Origin: Paramecium sonneborni
Taxonomy: Eukaryota > Ciliophora > Oligohymenophorea > Peniculida > Parameciidae
Direction of reading: 5' to 3'
Assembly (NCBI GenBank): GCA_905182985.1
Contig: CAJJDN010000134.1
Coordinates: 138,749 to 202,748 of the forward strand
DNA length: 64,000 nucleotides
Shown here: positions 24,824-38,004 of the stretch, in pieces
Layout: every line of letters starts with the position of its first letter
How positions within the stretch are numbered: the first letter of the stretch is position 1
Translations under genes and position numbers: made by a program
Notes under the pieces: generated by a model
Databases searched by the model: none
Told to the model about the DNA's origin: nothing
What the model saw: the letters and a program-made list of their open reading frames with translations, nothing else

Positions 24824-25538
24824 GATGATGAAATTATCATTTATTGTATATTAATAGTAAATATTTGTATTTTTTATTTTTGTTAAATCATTTAGAATTG
24901 TATTAGGCATGATATGATATTAAATTTTAATAAATTGTTTATTAATTTCCAAGAATATTTTATGTTAAAAATATCTTTTTATTATATATTTTATTACTTG
25001 ACTTTAAAATACTTTGTAACATCTTATTTTTATTGTAAAAAATATTTCTGAATAATTATAGAAATATCAAAACAAAGTTTTGTAAATTCTATAAATTTGT
25101 TTAATTTAATTAAGTTCATGATAAAGGTCTATACATTTAGAAAAAATAATAAATTACCACAAAATTAATCTATAAAAATGTTAAAATAAAATTGTATAGA
25201 AATTTTTAATATATTTATATATATACAAAATCATGGTTTTAAGCAACTTTAAATTTTAGATTTCCTTTTTTAATATATAATATATGATCAAGAAATTAAG
25301 AATTAAGAAAATATTTATTTATTATGGATACTAAATTTACTTTAAGTAATAAATTACTTAAGAATCAAAGAATAGAAATTATTTTGTTTGTCATTTTAAT
25401 TTAATTCGAACTCGAGAATGGTTTATAAATTTGTGATGTTTACTATTAATAAATTTTTATTTTAATAAATATAATAAATAGTTAGGGCTGAATAATAAAT
25501 GATATTTAAAATATTAGATATAATAAATACAATATGAA
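24824..25538. other. Gene-free stretch between convergent genes, 715 bp
   Basis: A+T-rich sequence between the p32-like stop and the stop of the PH-kinase. No coding frame or structured element was seen. It is unusually long for a convergent interval in this window, where the others are 12-33 bp. Confidence 0.5.
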
Positions 25539-27049
25539 TCATTATTCAATAATAAAATCCTTAGGAACTTGGATAGATTTATCCAATAAACTATGTTTTC
25601 CAAATTCTAAACTAGGTTTAATGCTGAAAGAAGGTAAATAAGATTTTCCATATTTATTAACTCTATCTTCATTCAGATGATATGAATGTGGAAAGTAAAA
25701 GTCCTTTTTAATTTTACGATTAGGAAATAAATAAGGAGCTTAAATAACATCATTATAAAAAGGAATTTAGAATTCATCATGAAGATGGATATTTCTGGTA
25801 GACTCATTCCTCAAAGTAATTTAATTGAACTATTATGTTTAAAGTAATTCTAAAGCTTAGTCTGCTGTGAGTCTCTTTTTTGGATTGAATTCTAATAAAC
25901 CATATAAAATTTGATTTAAAATATTGCTATATAAAGAAATTGTATGTTTGACATAAATACATTTTTAGTTTTTATGAATTAATTCTTTTGTTTAATCAGC
26001 AGTAAAAAGTGGCTATTTAGTCATTCTAAAGGATTTTATAATTAATTTTACATTCTATAAAGCATAACACCTATACCAAACATATCGATTTATGGTGTAT
26101 ATGAGAATTTCTCAGTTTTAAATTTATTTTCTTCATAGTTTAATATTTCTGGTGCAATATACCCAGGTGTACCACATAAAGCAAATGTTTAATCAGGAGT
26201 ATTAAATATAGCTAAACCAAAATCAATGATTTTAATATTATCAATAGAATTAGCTTTAGAAAGCATAACATTTTCTAATTTCATATCTCTATGAATAATA
26301 TTTTGTTGATGACATTTTCTAATACCTAACAATAATTGCTAAATTAAATCAGAGAAATATACTTATAAAATTGTCCGAACATTATTTTCAGGTATTTAAT
26401 ATGATTGATTTTTAATGAATTTATGAAGGTTTTCACCATCTAAATAATCAAACACTAAATAATAACTATTTTCTCCTTCAAAAATCTCATTAAGCTTAAT
26501 TATGTTTTAATGAGACTTCAATGTTCTTAAAATTTCAATTTCATTTACTAACCTATCAAATCTGTCTGAAGTTCTCTTCTTCTTTATATAATCTTTACTA
26601 ATGCATTTAGCAGCATAAGGCTTATTTGTAATATAATCCTTTATAAGAATTACCTTACAAGATGCCCCTGAACCTATTATATCATGAGAAGAGTAAAATC
26701 CTGATATTCCAGACATAAAAATCTTTGTTTATATAAAGGTTTTCATTTAATGCATCTGAGCAGATTGACCAGTAAACCATTTTGTTTTATTATAATACTT
26801 TATCCCAAACTCTTTTATTTTGTGATCATTACTATGTTTCCAATCTAATTGATTTTTTACACTCAGGTCAATTTCATACTTAGCTGGATGTTCTAACTAT
26901 GAGAATATCAATTTTATATACTATACATTCTCTCTAATCATTATCTTATTTTCAAATATCTATAATTAGTAATGTTTATCTATTAGTAAATGTTTACGAA
27001 TCACTTCACACTAAAAGATCAATTTATTGCTTTTATTTTCAATCTCCAT
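25539..27049 (-). CDS. PH-domain protein kinase, CAMK-like
   Basis: 486 residues with introns 26339-26362 and 26026-26051. Start ATG 27049-27047, stop TGA 25541-25539. Residues 1-110 look like the PH-type module seen in many Paramecium kinases (...[18 protein letters not shown], then [16 protein letters not shown]). The kinase domain follows: GSGASCKV loop, AAK lysine, HRDMKLEN catalytic loop, DFG, and [11 protein letters not shown]. All catalytic residues are intact. The C-terminal 130 residues are basic and aromatic. A downstream ATG at 26716 would omit the PH part, but the frame is open without break to 27049. Intron 26339-26362 is 24 nt with no stop, so its retention would add eight residues. 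Membrane or lipid recruitment by the PH part is inferred. Confidence 0.8.
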
Positions 27050-27202
27050 TTATAATTTATATTTAATGAGGTAAAAAAACTTAAACTAATATCTTTAATT
27101 CATCCAAAATAAGGATTCATCAAAACTTTAAAGATCTTTGACAACCTACAAATTTAAAGCTTATAATTATTATCAAAAATAACAATTAGAATAATGATTT
27201 CA

Positions 27203-28268
27203 TTACCATTACACAATTAAACAATATTTTTTATCCTAAAAATACATTTTTTTAAATGTTTTTAATTTATACTTAATATTATTATGCTTTTTATTTAAAG
27301 AGTTCAGATGCTAACATTAAATATCAACCAAACAATACATTATCTTATTAATTGTTGAGTTATCTATTTAGACTATTATTTTATTAGCTTTCTTATATTG
27401 ATTTCAATAATTACAGATGTTATTAAGAACATTTTTTTGCAGTTTGTTATCTTAGTATAATCATCAAACCAATATTTATATTATCTTTTTATATAAAAAT
27501 TTAATTATCTTAATAAGAAGAAAATTATAATTTGTAAAAAAATAATTTATGAATATATATTAACTTAATATACATAGTTTTTTTTATATTATCATAGATT
27601 GATACCAAGTTTATTAACAAAATTTATATGAAAAACAAACATTCATATTTAATGACCAAAATTCGCCTTAAATCAAAATTAAATTTAATAATCTATTAAA
27701 ATTTAGATTTTAGCTTTACTAATTTTAATTCAAATCAAATATTCAAATTATTTGGAAATTATTTTATTTAAATCCAAAAATAAAATTAAAAATAGAGAAA
27801 CCTAATTCTTATTAAACAATATAAGCATTATTTCAATAATATATTTCATTTTTAGTTTTCACATTTTGATTTTTATTATAAATTCAAAAAAACTATAAAA
27901 TAACCCACAAAAAAATTGTTAGTTTTTAAAGTGATACCAATTTTTACCTTTAAACTGAAATTTGTTAACAATCAAAAATTTAAAAGTATTTTTCTTTAAA
28001 TTAAAAATTGCAGACTTGAAATAGATAAATACTTTCCTAATTATTTTTAATGCTTCTATAAAAATCGATTAATAAAACTTAAAAATTCTTTGAATAAATT
28101 AAAAAAAATAATATCAATCAATTATTTATACTTTTATTTTATAGAAAAATTATCTAATAAAAAATTATATGTTATTAAAAAAATTAAAAAAAACAATAAT
28201 AAAATAACAAATCAAGTCTAAATTGAATTAAATTGTAATTAATTTTCTTAAAAATAGAGTCAAAAAAT
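27203..28268. repeat. Left copy of a 1,066-bp duplicate at a single N
   Basis: Matches 28270-29335 base for base at offset 1,067 in all stretches compared. It ends exactly at the lone N at 28269. This looks like two overlapping contig ends joined without merging. Confidence 0.88.
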
Positions 28269-28269
28269 N
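28269..28269. other. Single undetermined base (join point)
   Basis: A lone N between the two copies of the 1,066-bp duplicate. Confidence 0.98.
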
Positions 28270-29335
28270 TTACCATTACACAATTAAACAATATTTTTTA
28301 TCCTAAAAATACATTTTTTTAAATGTTTTTAATTTATACTTAATATTATTATGCTTTTTATTTAAAGAGTTCAGATGCTAACATTAAATATCAACCAAAC
28401 AATACATTATCTTATTAATTGTTGAGTTATCTATTTAGACTATTATTTTATTAGCTTTCTTATATTGATTTCAATAATTACAGATGTTATTAAGAACATT
28501 TTTTTGCAGTTTGTTATCTTAGTATAATCATCAAACCAATATTTATATTATCTTTTTATATAAAAATTTAATTATCTTAATAAGAAGAAAATTATAATTT
28601 GTAAAAAAATAATTTATGAATATATATTAACTTAATATACATAGTTTTTTTTATATTATCATAGATTGATACCAAGTTTATTAACAAAATTTATATGAAA
28701 AACAAACATTCATATTTAATGACCAAAATTCGCCTTAAATCAAAATTAAATTTAATAATCTATTAAAATTTAGATTTTAGCTTTACTAATTTTAATTCAA
28801 ATCAAATATTCAAATTATTTGGAAATTATTTTATTTAAATCCAAAAATAAAATTAAAAATAGAGAAACCTAATTCTTATTAAACAATATAAGCATTATTT
28901 CAATAATATATTTCATTTTTAGTTTTCACATTTTGATTTTTATTATAAATTCAAAAAAACTATAAAATAACCCACAAAAAAATTGTTAGTTTTTAAAGTG
29001 ATACCAATTTTTACCTTTAAACTGAAATTTGTTAACAATCAAAAATTTAAAAGTATTTTTCTTTAAATTAAAAATTGCAGACTTGAAATAGATAAATACT
29101 TTCCTAATTATTTTTAATGCTTCTATAAAAATCGATTAATAAAACTTAAAAATTCTTTGAATAAATTAAAAAAAATAATATCAATCAATTATTTATACTT
29201 TTATTTTATAGAAAAATTATCTAATAAAAAATTATATGTTATTAAAAAAATTAAAAAAAACAATAATAAAATAACAAATCAAGTCTAAATTGAATTAAAT
29301 TGTAATTAATTTTCTTAAAAATAGAGTCAAAAAAT
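28270..29335. repeat. Right copy of the 1,066-bp duplicate
   Basis: Identical to 27203-28268. It holds no gene. Confidence 0.88.
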
Positions 29336-29648
29336 AAAGTCACTAATTGATTAAAAAATAATAAAATCAATTATTCAAATAAAATGACATTTATTATTTA
29401 AAAAAATTAAAAAAAATATAATTCCTAAAGGTTTATTTGAGGGATTTAATATAAACTATTTTAATATACAAAACATGAAATTTTTTTAATTTAAATAAAA
29501 TTTATAGTCTATCCCTATTAATATAGTATTTAGTGTAAAAATAATGGTGTTTGATTCTTGAAAAATTATATTGATATTGATATTAGGTAAAATAATTTAA
29601 TTATCATAATTTTATTTTTCGAATTATATATATTCATTATTAATTTTA

Positions 29649-32513
29649 ATGACTCTAAAAGTAAAAATTATACTGAGTATGATAGCACTTCCCTTAGCTT
29701 TATTTGCTGCATCCATATTTTGGATAGTTTCAATATATTAGACTTTGATACCATAAACTTAATTATCAGTATAATAACTATCAGTTAAATTACTAAATGA
29801 AACCTTATAAGTATGAATTTCTAAATTATTATAGTTTGAATCAAGAGCTCTATTTTATGTGACTAAAATAAATCAATCGATGCAATTCAATATGCCTTTT
29901 ATCATAAGAAATGTAATATTTGATCAATTCACAAATAACACTTTAAAAATGCTTGAATAATCATAAATCAAGAGTTTAGAATAGTTCCTAAATCCTCTAT
30001 AAAAATTTCATAGATTAAAATGTTTTTCAATTTTGTGTAAAAATTAAAAATATTTATCAATTGGAGAAAGTATTCAAGAATTTACAAAGGAATTTATAGA
30101 TTGGAATAGTTTTTATGAAGCAAACTTAAATATCAAAGATAATTAGATTAGGATAACGATTGGAAATGAGAAGTATAAGTTGTAAAAATATGTTAGTTGT
30201 AATATTCAAGTACATTATGGTTTAAAAGAATTCGTCATAAGTATGTTAACAAATGCAGTTTTTGTAACTAATTAGGTATAATCAAGAACTATATTACTTG
30301 ATGCTCATCCATATGATATTATATGGGAAGAAAATAATTAAACAAACTTAGTATAAATATTAGATGTTAGTGATTCTGAAACTCTATAAATTTTAGATTT
30401 TAATCGACAAGAAGATGAATATGGATGTTTAATATAAGAACCTTAAACGATTAGTTACAAATCAAACACAGAAGATCGTCTTATAAAATATATTCAATTT
30501 TCTATAAGTGATGTTCATTACAAATGCAATAAATAATATAGTGTGAAATTAACTTATGTGATGATAATTTCTTTAAATTAATTTCATTAACATTTAGGTA
30601 CTTAGGATCTAAATTATGATCGACTTACTTATGCTACTAATAGTTATGTTTGCCTTATAATATTATTGATATTATATTTTTATAGAGTAGCTGTAAAAGT
30701 TGGATTATCTTTTGAAGTTCCAATTAAGAAAATTATAGAAATAATTAATGAGCCTTATAAATTTCATTATGAAAATTCAAAATAAAGAATAGATATAAGA
30801 TAGCAACTTCATAATAAAGAACTTTTAGAACTATATGATTCTTTATTATTATGTGTAATTATGCATCAATTTCATTAAAAATAATAGCTTTTAAATAATA
30901 ATGACAAAGGAGCAGAATATTTATAGAATTTATGCTAAATTAAATCATTTTACAAATTCTGTCAAAATAAATGGATGGTAAGTGTTTGTGGTAATAATAT
31001 GGCTATGATTCATTATAAAAATAAAAGATATTCTGAAGCTTTAAATCAATTAGCAGAATCTATTATGATTGGAAACAAAGAATTAACAAGTTTAAAATAA
31101 ATTGAGAAATTAAGAAAAAAAATGGAAAGAAATCATTTTGGAAAGTCTATCTTAAATAGATTATAATCTTATATAATTAATAAATTTGCAGGAAAGTCAT
31201 CCAATATAATAGATTAAGCAAGATTCAAATCTTAGGATGAATAAAATAGAGCATGTCTATCTATGTCTATTCATAAAAGCATGGCACTTAAAAATTCAAT
31301 AGAAGATAAATAACAATGTTATTAATCTATCGGTTAATAAAAAAGTTAAGAATATAGATAAAATTATAAAAAAGACAAAGATTAATTAACATTATGTTTA
31401 TTCTTTCGTAAATATGCTTATATTATTATTCTATTTAAATTTTGTATCAATTCAGATTCAAAGTTATTTAATGAAACTATACAAAATATCAAATAATTAG
31501 AAGAAGAAATTAATTAAAAACAAAAATGGAAAAAAAGTAAATATTTAACTCTGATGAGAATTAAAGCATCAATTAAATTATTTTATTGTTACATATAACT
31601 AAAAATGTATGACTTTGCTAAATAAACTAATTAATTTTTATTAGGATAATATGACTACTATCTTGCTTTAGAAGATGACAGAATCAGTTACAATATAGGA
31701 TATAATATATTTGAAAATATTCCTATTAGTTATTTATAAGTTCAATTAACATTATAGAAAATAGTCTTAATGAAGTTCAATAATGAAAATTATTAAGCTG
31801 CAAAAGAATCTGCTAATCTATTTAAAAAATTAGATGATCAAAATTAAAAAGTATCTTTATCACTTCTTAAGATCTTAGAAGAAATCTTTATAAAATAATA
31901 ACTAGATAAAGAATTGATTACTATTTAAAGAGAAGCCATAAATCAGGAATAATAAAATGTTATTATTTTGATTGATTATTCTAAAACTATGGCATTCGAT
32001 TAAATTTAAATTTCATAGACTTATTGTAAATATATTCTTTAAAGAGTTTATAAATCAACTTCAGTTGGCTTATATTTATTTAATGAAACTCTATTTGAAG
32101 CTTTTAAACTATAAAATTAAATGTACACTTAAGATCTTTATTTTTAAATTTTAGATAAACTTTTATTACCTCCTGGAGGAAGCAATTAGTTACATGAAGT
32201 TATAAAATAAAGTGTAAAACTTTTTCGTAAGTCTGATGAAACTAAATTTGAAAATTATTTGTGTTTATTCACAGAATTTTAATCTTAAGGTATTGATTAA
32301 AATTTTTACGATATTAGAAATCTATTGCATTTTAATAGAATTAAATTAGTGGTTTTTTAAATTTAAAATTCAAATAGAAATATATAAATAGCTCAATAAA
32401 TAAGTGAATATTGTAATGGCATTTTAATACAAAATGAAAAATAAATAACTAGTTGGCTGGATACTTTAGGTCATAGAAAGGTTTAACATAGTCATTACTT
32501 TGAATTTTGGTGA
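29649..32513 (+). CDS. Two-TM membrane protein with C-terminal vWA-like domain
   Basis: 946 residues with a single intron, 29811-29834; stop 32511-32513. The N-terminus (MTLKVKIILSMIALPLALF) is a signal anchor or first TM. About 290 extracellular residues follow, then a second TM near residues 320-345 (VCLIILLILYFYRVAVKVGL). The intracellular part is mostly helical, Lys/Asn/Gln-rich and repeat-like. From about residue 760 a von Willebrand factor A-type fold begins: VIILIDYSKT (D-x-S-x-T metal site), GGSNQL and LFTEFQSQG, with Glu in place of the usual Asp in the last motif. This layout suggests a sensor with a protein-interaction tail. A paralogue begins at 62808. Function is not established. 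Confidence 0.68.
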
Positions 32514-32671
32514 ATTAAATTTATGTTTATATATTTATGATTAATTAAAATTTTTATAATAGTTTCCAATTTTAATTAAAAGAATTTACAAACTTTAGAA
32601 ATGATGAAATAAATTAATAAAATTTTGATTAAATTAAAATGATTTTTCTAAATTTTATTATACAGTTTGAA

Positions 32672-33605
32672 TCAATTATTTTCATGGATAAGCTATTTAT
32701 GGATTGATTCATCTTTTTCATCTTAATATTCAAGGGATCCCTAACTTAAAAATTTTTATTTTATTTCAATTTATTAAATAGGAATTAATGATCCACTTCT
32801 TTAATGTCTCTTACTATTCATCAATCTAAAGAATTAAAATAATAATATTTTTTACTTTTACTAATAATTTAAATTTTCATACTCATATTAAAAAGTTGAA
32901 TTTTTTCTACTAATTTCTTCTTCCTCTTAAATAATCTATTTAGTTTAAGCTACAATTTTCTATCAGAATTAGTACAATACATCCTTATTCTTTATATTCT
33001 GTTTTTTTTATTAAAAGTGTTGAACTATATGATTATAAATCGATCTCGGTCTAACTTTATGAATGTAAAATTTTTGACTTTCTTCTACGTTCAAGACGTG
33101 TTTAGAATGCATCAGTTTAAGAGGCCATTTCATTTTGTATCATATTTTAAATTTATTTAACATGATAAGTATGATTATCTACAATTCCTTTGACTTGAGC
33201 CTCAATGAAAAATATAAAATTTTACCTCTTTAGATTCTGTTTGACTGCAAATTAAATCAAGCTCAATTCTTTTTGATTCTTTTTCAAATTTCGCTCTTTT
33301 ATTTTCTATTGCTTCCTTTGATAATAGAAATTCTTCATTTTCTCTATAAGATGCAAAATGTATGAGAGCATTGAGTTTCTTTTAAAAAAAAAATTACCTT
33401 TTGTCTTTAATTGATTCATAATACTCTACACCAACCTTAAAAAAAAAGTTAATAGAAGTACCATATAAAGTGAAATTAATTGTTGTAATTAATCATGTTA
33501 TGTCTACTCATTCAGATCTATATCCATTTCTAGTTTGAGAACTTATTCAGCAAAATCTTAGGGAAGACTTTTCTTAGTAAAATAATCTAATCCAAATTAG
33601 AGCAT
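32672..33605 (-). CDS. Coiled-coil hypothetical protein, exon structure uncertain
   Basis: ATG 33605-33603 starts MLQFGLDYFTKKSLPQDF. Coding-like pieces continue through GVEYYESIKDK, a Lys/Glu-rich coiled coil (NKRAKFEKESKRIELDLI), TYHVKQIQNMIQNEMASQ and TRLERRRKSKI, down to a Glu/Gln/Ser-rich end and TGA 32674-32672. Introns of 26 and 25 nt are clear at about 33452-33477 and 33204-33228. Two further frame changes, beside a T-run near 33390 and near 32975, are not explained by introns of normal size, so sequencing errors or a decaying gene are possible. No known domain. Confidence 0.45.
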
Positions 33606-33625
33606 TTTAAATATTTATTTATTAT

Positions 33626-36548
33626 ATGAAATTAAGCACTGTGAGAAGTTTATTTGAGTTTAGAGACACATCAATGGAAGGAATTTTAGAAAATTTGATA
33701 GGTTCTGTAGGTATATTTTAAAATAAAACATTAAAAAATAGGATAACTTTAAGGTTTAGGAATGCCTGATATTTGTATAATTTGTAAAAAGCAAACATTA
33801 GGAATGTTTAAATCAGGATTTGATTAATGGTCAAGTTTCCATTGTGTATTAGGGATTTGTCCAACATCTTAGGCAGAAATTTCAGCTTATATTTCATCTC
33901 TAATTATGAATTAAGAAAAAGACACTTTTTCCAAAATATTTGGAAGTGATGTCATAATTTATAAAGTAATTTTAGATATCCATTAATTATTAGATTACTT
34001 ATATAACATATGACATTTTTTCAAGAATTCTTTTAGTTTGTTAATTTGAATAACCAAGTGAGGGTCTATCTTAGTTTAAAAATTATGGTTTACAACAAAA
34101 CAAATAATGTATTCAATTAACAAAAAGTCATTGGGAAGGAGCGCATATAAGTGGAGTATTAAGGGTATTGGATTCCAATTTCAAAATGCCTAATATTGGT
34201 AGATTCTATAATTAGACTAGTATTAATAATCCAAAATTTTTATAAAATCTAATTGCAAAACTACTTTAAAAAATATAAGGTTTAGATAATTAATTTCAGG
34301 ACCTTAATAAAATAAAGTCTAAATCTGATTTCCCTCCTTTAAATGAAATTATATTCTATTTAAATTGGCCTTTGAGTCTCATTTTTAATTATTTACAAAA
34401 TACAAGTTAGTTAGATATATTACTTGATCAATTCAATAATTTAGATGATAACATTGTATTTAAATTAATAAAATCTTTAATACATTATAAAATGAAGTAA
34501 AAAATGAATTGATTTAGGAATTACAATAAAAGTCTGTAGGAATTAATAAAATTACAAGATTCAAATAATTTGTTTAATCTACCTAAATTCATTATGGCTA
34601 ATATCTTTATTAAATAAGTCAATTATGAGAAGGCTTTTATTTTATTAAAAGATCTTATTGTTGAATGTTATGAAAATTAAATAATTTGGATAACTTTGGT
34701 ATGATATGAATTAAAATTAGTCTAAAATATTTCGTAAATAAAAGTAATTTCAAATTAGTTTGTTATTTATAAATAGAGCATCTGCATTACCATTAAAGTA
34801 GACAGTAAAATAATTATGGAATGAAATGAATATAATCAATTATAGACTGTTGACTCAAAATAAAAATTTATAATAACCTTCTCAACTAGATTAGATATAT
34901 AAGATTTTACATCCTTTGGCAGCTGATAAAATTGAAAGTTATGTATAACTTTGTGGTTATCCAAGCATAGAAAATTTACTTGTTCGTCCTAGATTGAATA
35001 ACAAAAAAGATCAGAAAGTATTTTATTTTGATTTTATATTTCTTAGCATATTATAGAAATGATGGTAAAGCATTATTCAAGGCCAGATTGTAAAGTCAAT
35101 CAATAAACATATGATAATCTTATGCATAATGATCTTTTAGAAATTGACAATGAATTATCCTATATTCTTAAAGAAGTTATTAAAATATAACATGTAGTAG
35201 GATATCAAAAATTAAAATCTTATATCAATTAGTATTTTTATACAACTGCAAAAGTAATCTAAAAATAAATTGATTAAATATATGATCCAAGTGAATTCTA
35301 AATTGTAGTCAAAAATCAAAAAAACTTAAATATTAATATTAGTTAAATAAGCAATACTAATGTAAATATATTATATTTATTCTCTAAGAAAAGCATGTGT
35401 AATCCAAGACTATAAGAAGATATAGATGATTGTGATTCTGATGAGGAATAACCAGAATTTCTAAAAAAGTAAAAGATGAATAAATCATTTGATTTTACTA
35501 ATATTGGTCCTAGAATGTATTAGACACCTTAGCATAATAAAGTAACAAGATCTCCGTTAAAATTCACAAGCATTAAAAAAAAATAATAACAAATTAAAAA
35601 AGCAAATACAATAATTATAGAAAATGCATTTGAAAGCGTTGAATCAGAAAGGTAAAACAAACAATTTATAACGATTGTTAACAGAGTTAATATCTAGTAA
35701 AATGAAATGATTTCATAAGCTCCTAAATCAGGTTAAGATGTCTAACTATAGAAATCTTTTTTATATGGTTTGATCTCTTATCTAAGTTAAAATTTAAGTT
35801 AATAAGAAGAAGTGTAAATGAATGAATAATTAAAAAGAAGTAAAGAACAATTAAACAATCTTCTACACGGAATTGTAGAAACCATTAACAAAATATAAAC
35901 TGAACTTGATCAATTATTTTATCCATCTTAAGAATCAAATAAATAATAGTCTAATTAACAAAATTAATAATAAAATTAAACAATCAATTAACAAACAGCA
36001 AATACATCCTCTCCTTTGTTTAAATCAAATTTAAAGAAAGCATTACAGACTAAGCAACATTTAGGTGGATAAATAGAACTAAAAGAGTTTTATATTGTAC
36101 AACCATTAAATGAAGATGAACCAGATAAAGAGAAAACTTATATTGCATTTATAAAAGCTGAATCAATGTTTTTATATAAATGTGCACGATTAGCATAAAA
36201 ATTAAAGAGAAATGATTTATGTTTTTCTATTTTATAACGACTTAATAGCAGAATTATATCTGTGTAAATTACAGCTCTGTTATTTAATGTGATAAAAGAT
36301 AGCAACAAATAATTAATTAAACAGTATTAATTATAAAAATATGTAGAATTTAAAAAATGTTAGCAGACTTTTAGGAATGTGGAATTAGTTAGGTTGGATT
36401 TGTACCATTATGGATAGAAATGAGGATTGTTAAAATGACAAAATAATATGGGGCAAATTTAATTCTTGCTTTACTATCTTAATCAGAGACTGACTTCTCA
36501 TTTTATTTAATAAAAAAGATCATTCTATTAACTGATAATTTAATTTGA
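33626..36548 (+). CDS. Large protein with possible N-terminal zinc-binding motif
   Basis: 922 residues after introns 33711-33741, 33966-33993, 34497-34517, 34699-34720, 35018-35046 and 36324-36346, an exact triplet count; stop 36546-36548. Near residues 40-75 it reads CIICKKQTLGMF...SSFHCVLGIC, a Cys/His arrangement like a PHD or RING-type zinc site, but not complete enough to assign. The next part contains SHWEGAHISGVLRVLDSNF. The middle is helical; then comes an acidic patch (EDIDDCDSDEEQPEF) and a long Gln/Asn/Lys-rich linker. The C-terminal 150 residues are ordered again (ELKEFYIVQPLNEDEPDKEK). A chromatin-linked role would fit but is only a guess. The start is 20 bp from the divergent neighbour. 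Confidence 0.6.
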
Positions 36549-37005
36549 TTTATTTTAACTAAAATTATGAATTTAATTATGAACTTTATAAAATTCTTAA
36601 TTTTGTACTTTAGAGTTAGTTGAAATCTAAATTGAAAAAAAAAAGAATATTTAATTCTTTGATTATTTAATTAAATAATAAAGCATAATTTTTGTATTCA
36701 AGTACAAAATTATCTCTATTACATTTTCTTTTATTTTATATATTAGTAAGTATTGTTATTTATTTTTCAAAAAAGTACTATTAATTAATTTCAAAATATT
36801 TTGGAGCATTTGATTCGAGAACTTGTTCGTATACAATTTAAAATAAAAGAATATTATTATTAATTTTAAGTTTCATTCTAATTTTAGAATAACTATCTAT
36901 TTTGATTTATATTTATTCCTACTATCTTTGTTTTAATTAGAATCATCATATAATTTAATTCATCAAAATAATTTAAAAACTCTTATAGAACAATATTAAT
37001 TATAA
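36549..37005. other. Gene-free stretch with a 12-bp inverted repeat
   Basis: A+T-rich spacer. It contains a perfect inverted repeat, AATTTTGTACTT at 36599-36610 and AAGTACAAAATT at 36710-36721, and a nested hairpin of 7-bp arms near 36701-36719. Position after a stop would allow a 3'-end or transcript-termination role; this is not shown. Confidence 0.4.
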
Positions 37006-37720
37006 ATGAATTACTTATTAGAGTAACCATTTCAATATCGATAACTCAGATCTTAATCACTCAGTCCTTATAACGACTCCAATCTCATAAAACAACTAAA
37101 GAGATAACTCCATTATCCACCTTCAAAATATACGTAATTGTCATCTTTTGAGTATATATAAAACTCAGATTAAGATGAAACAAATGTTATCAATTCAGGT
37201 TAATGTTTGTTTAGAATATAATTTAGATTCTATTTAACATTACTCAAAGATGACTAAAGAAAGAAAAAATTCATTAGTTGTTGATTCTGATCAGATCACT
37301 TTAAAATAAGATGCAGCATTAAGTGCAGACACAAATTAAGTTAAAATGATTGTACCAAAACTTGTAGTAGTTAAATAATTGAATTAGAGACTTGCTAGAA
37401 AAAGAAAGAAAAAGATAAATCCACTTAACCCTTAAGATTGTAACGATGAAGACATATTACATCAGACTATTGTTGTATAAACAAATAATATAATATTATA
37501 AAATGATGTCAAAAAAGAAAACAAATCCATTTTACCCTAAATCAAGAAATAAAAACTATAAATTGAGGAATAGCCAATCAAGAGATCTGCAAGATATGAA
37601 TAATTGATGGTATTAAAATAGTAATTTAGAAAAAATCTTTAGATGATTAATTAGTAGAACTCTAATCCTTAATTAAGAAGATGCAGAAGTAACCAATCAA
37701 TAAGAAAGAAAAAAAAGTGA
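37006..37720 (+). CDS. Small basic hypothetical protein, 228 residues
   Basis: ATG 37006-37008 to TGA 37718-37720, with one intron at 37199-37226. Gln/Lys/Arg-rich throughout: N-terminus MNYLLEQPFQYRQLRSQSLS, a nuclear-signal-like RLARKRKKKI at about residue 120, and C-terminus ...RSNQSIRKKKK. No domain is recognised. An internal ATG at 37250 gives a shorter product (156 residues), but the upstream exon splices into the same frame, so the longer form is preferred. The basic clusters suggest nuclear or nucleic-acid contact, as an inference only. Confidence 0.6.
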
Positions 37721-38004
37721 CTTTTCTTCTCTGATATTTGTAGATTTACATTTGAATATTTCTTATATGTACTTATATATTTAGGTTAAAGATAATATTT
37801 AATTTAAATTAGAGTTTATTATAGATTTAATAAATTTAATATTCATGTTTATATGTAAAACGTATATCTACATAAATTTATGGTGATCTTCAACTAATTT
37901 TAGGTTTTGAAGTCTAATATATATTTAAGAATAAAATTATTAAATGAATAAAAAATAAAATTAGAATAAAATTTATAGGAAATTAATATAATTATATTCT
38001 TGAA

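Larger units (their letters stand above)
27050..29648. other. Gene-free region, 2.6 kb
   Basis: No convincing coding frame on either strand. The sequence is extremely A+T-rich with long A and T runs. Almost all of it is the duplicated segment 27203-28268 / 28270-29335, so the true length is probably about 1.5 kb. It lies between two divergent genes and should hold their promoters. Confidence 0.55.

Noticed and set aside
27203..29335. Tandem repeat as a biological satellite or mobile element
   Set aside because: Only two copies, identical, meeting at an N; no terminal repeats or coding capacity. An assembly join explains it better.
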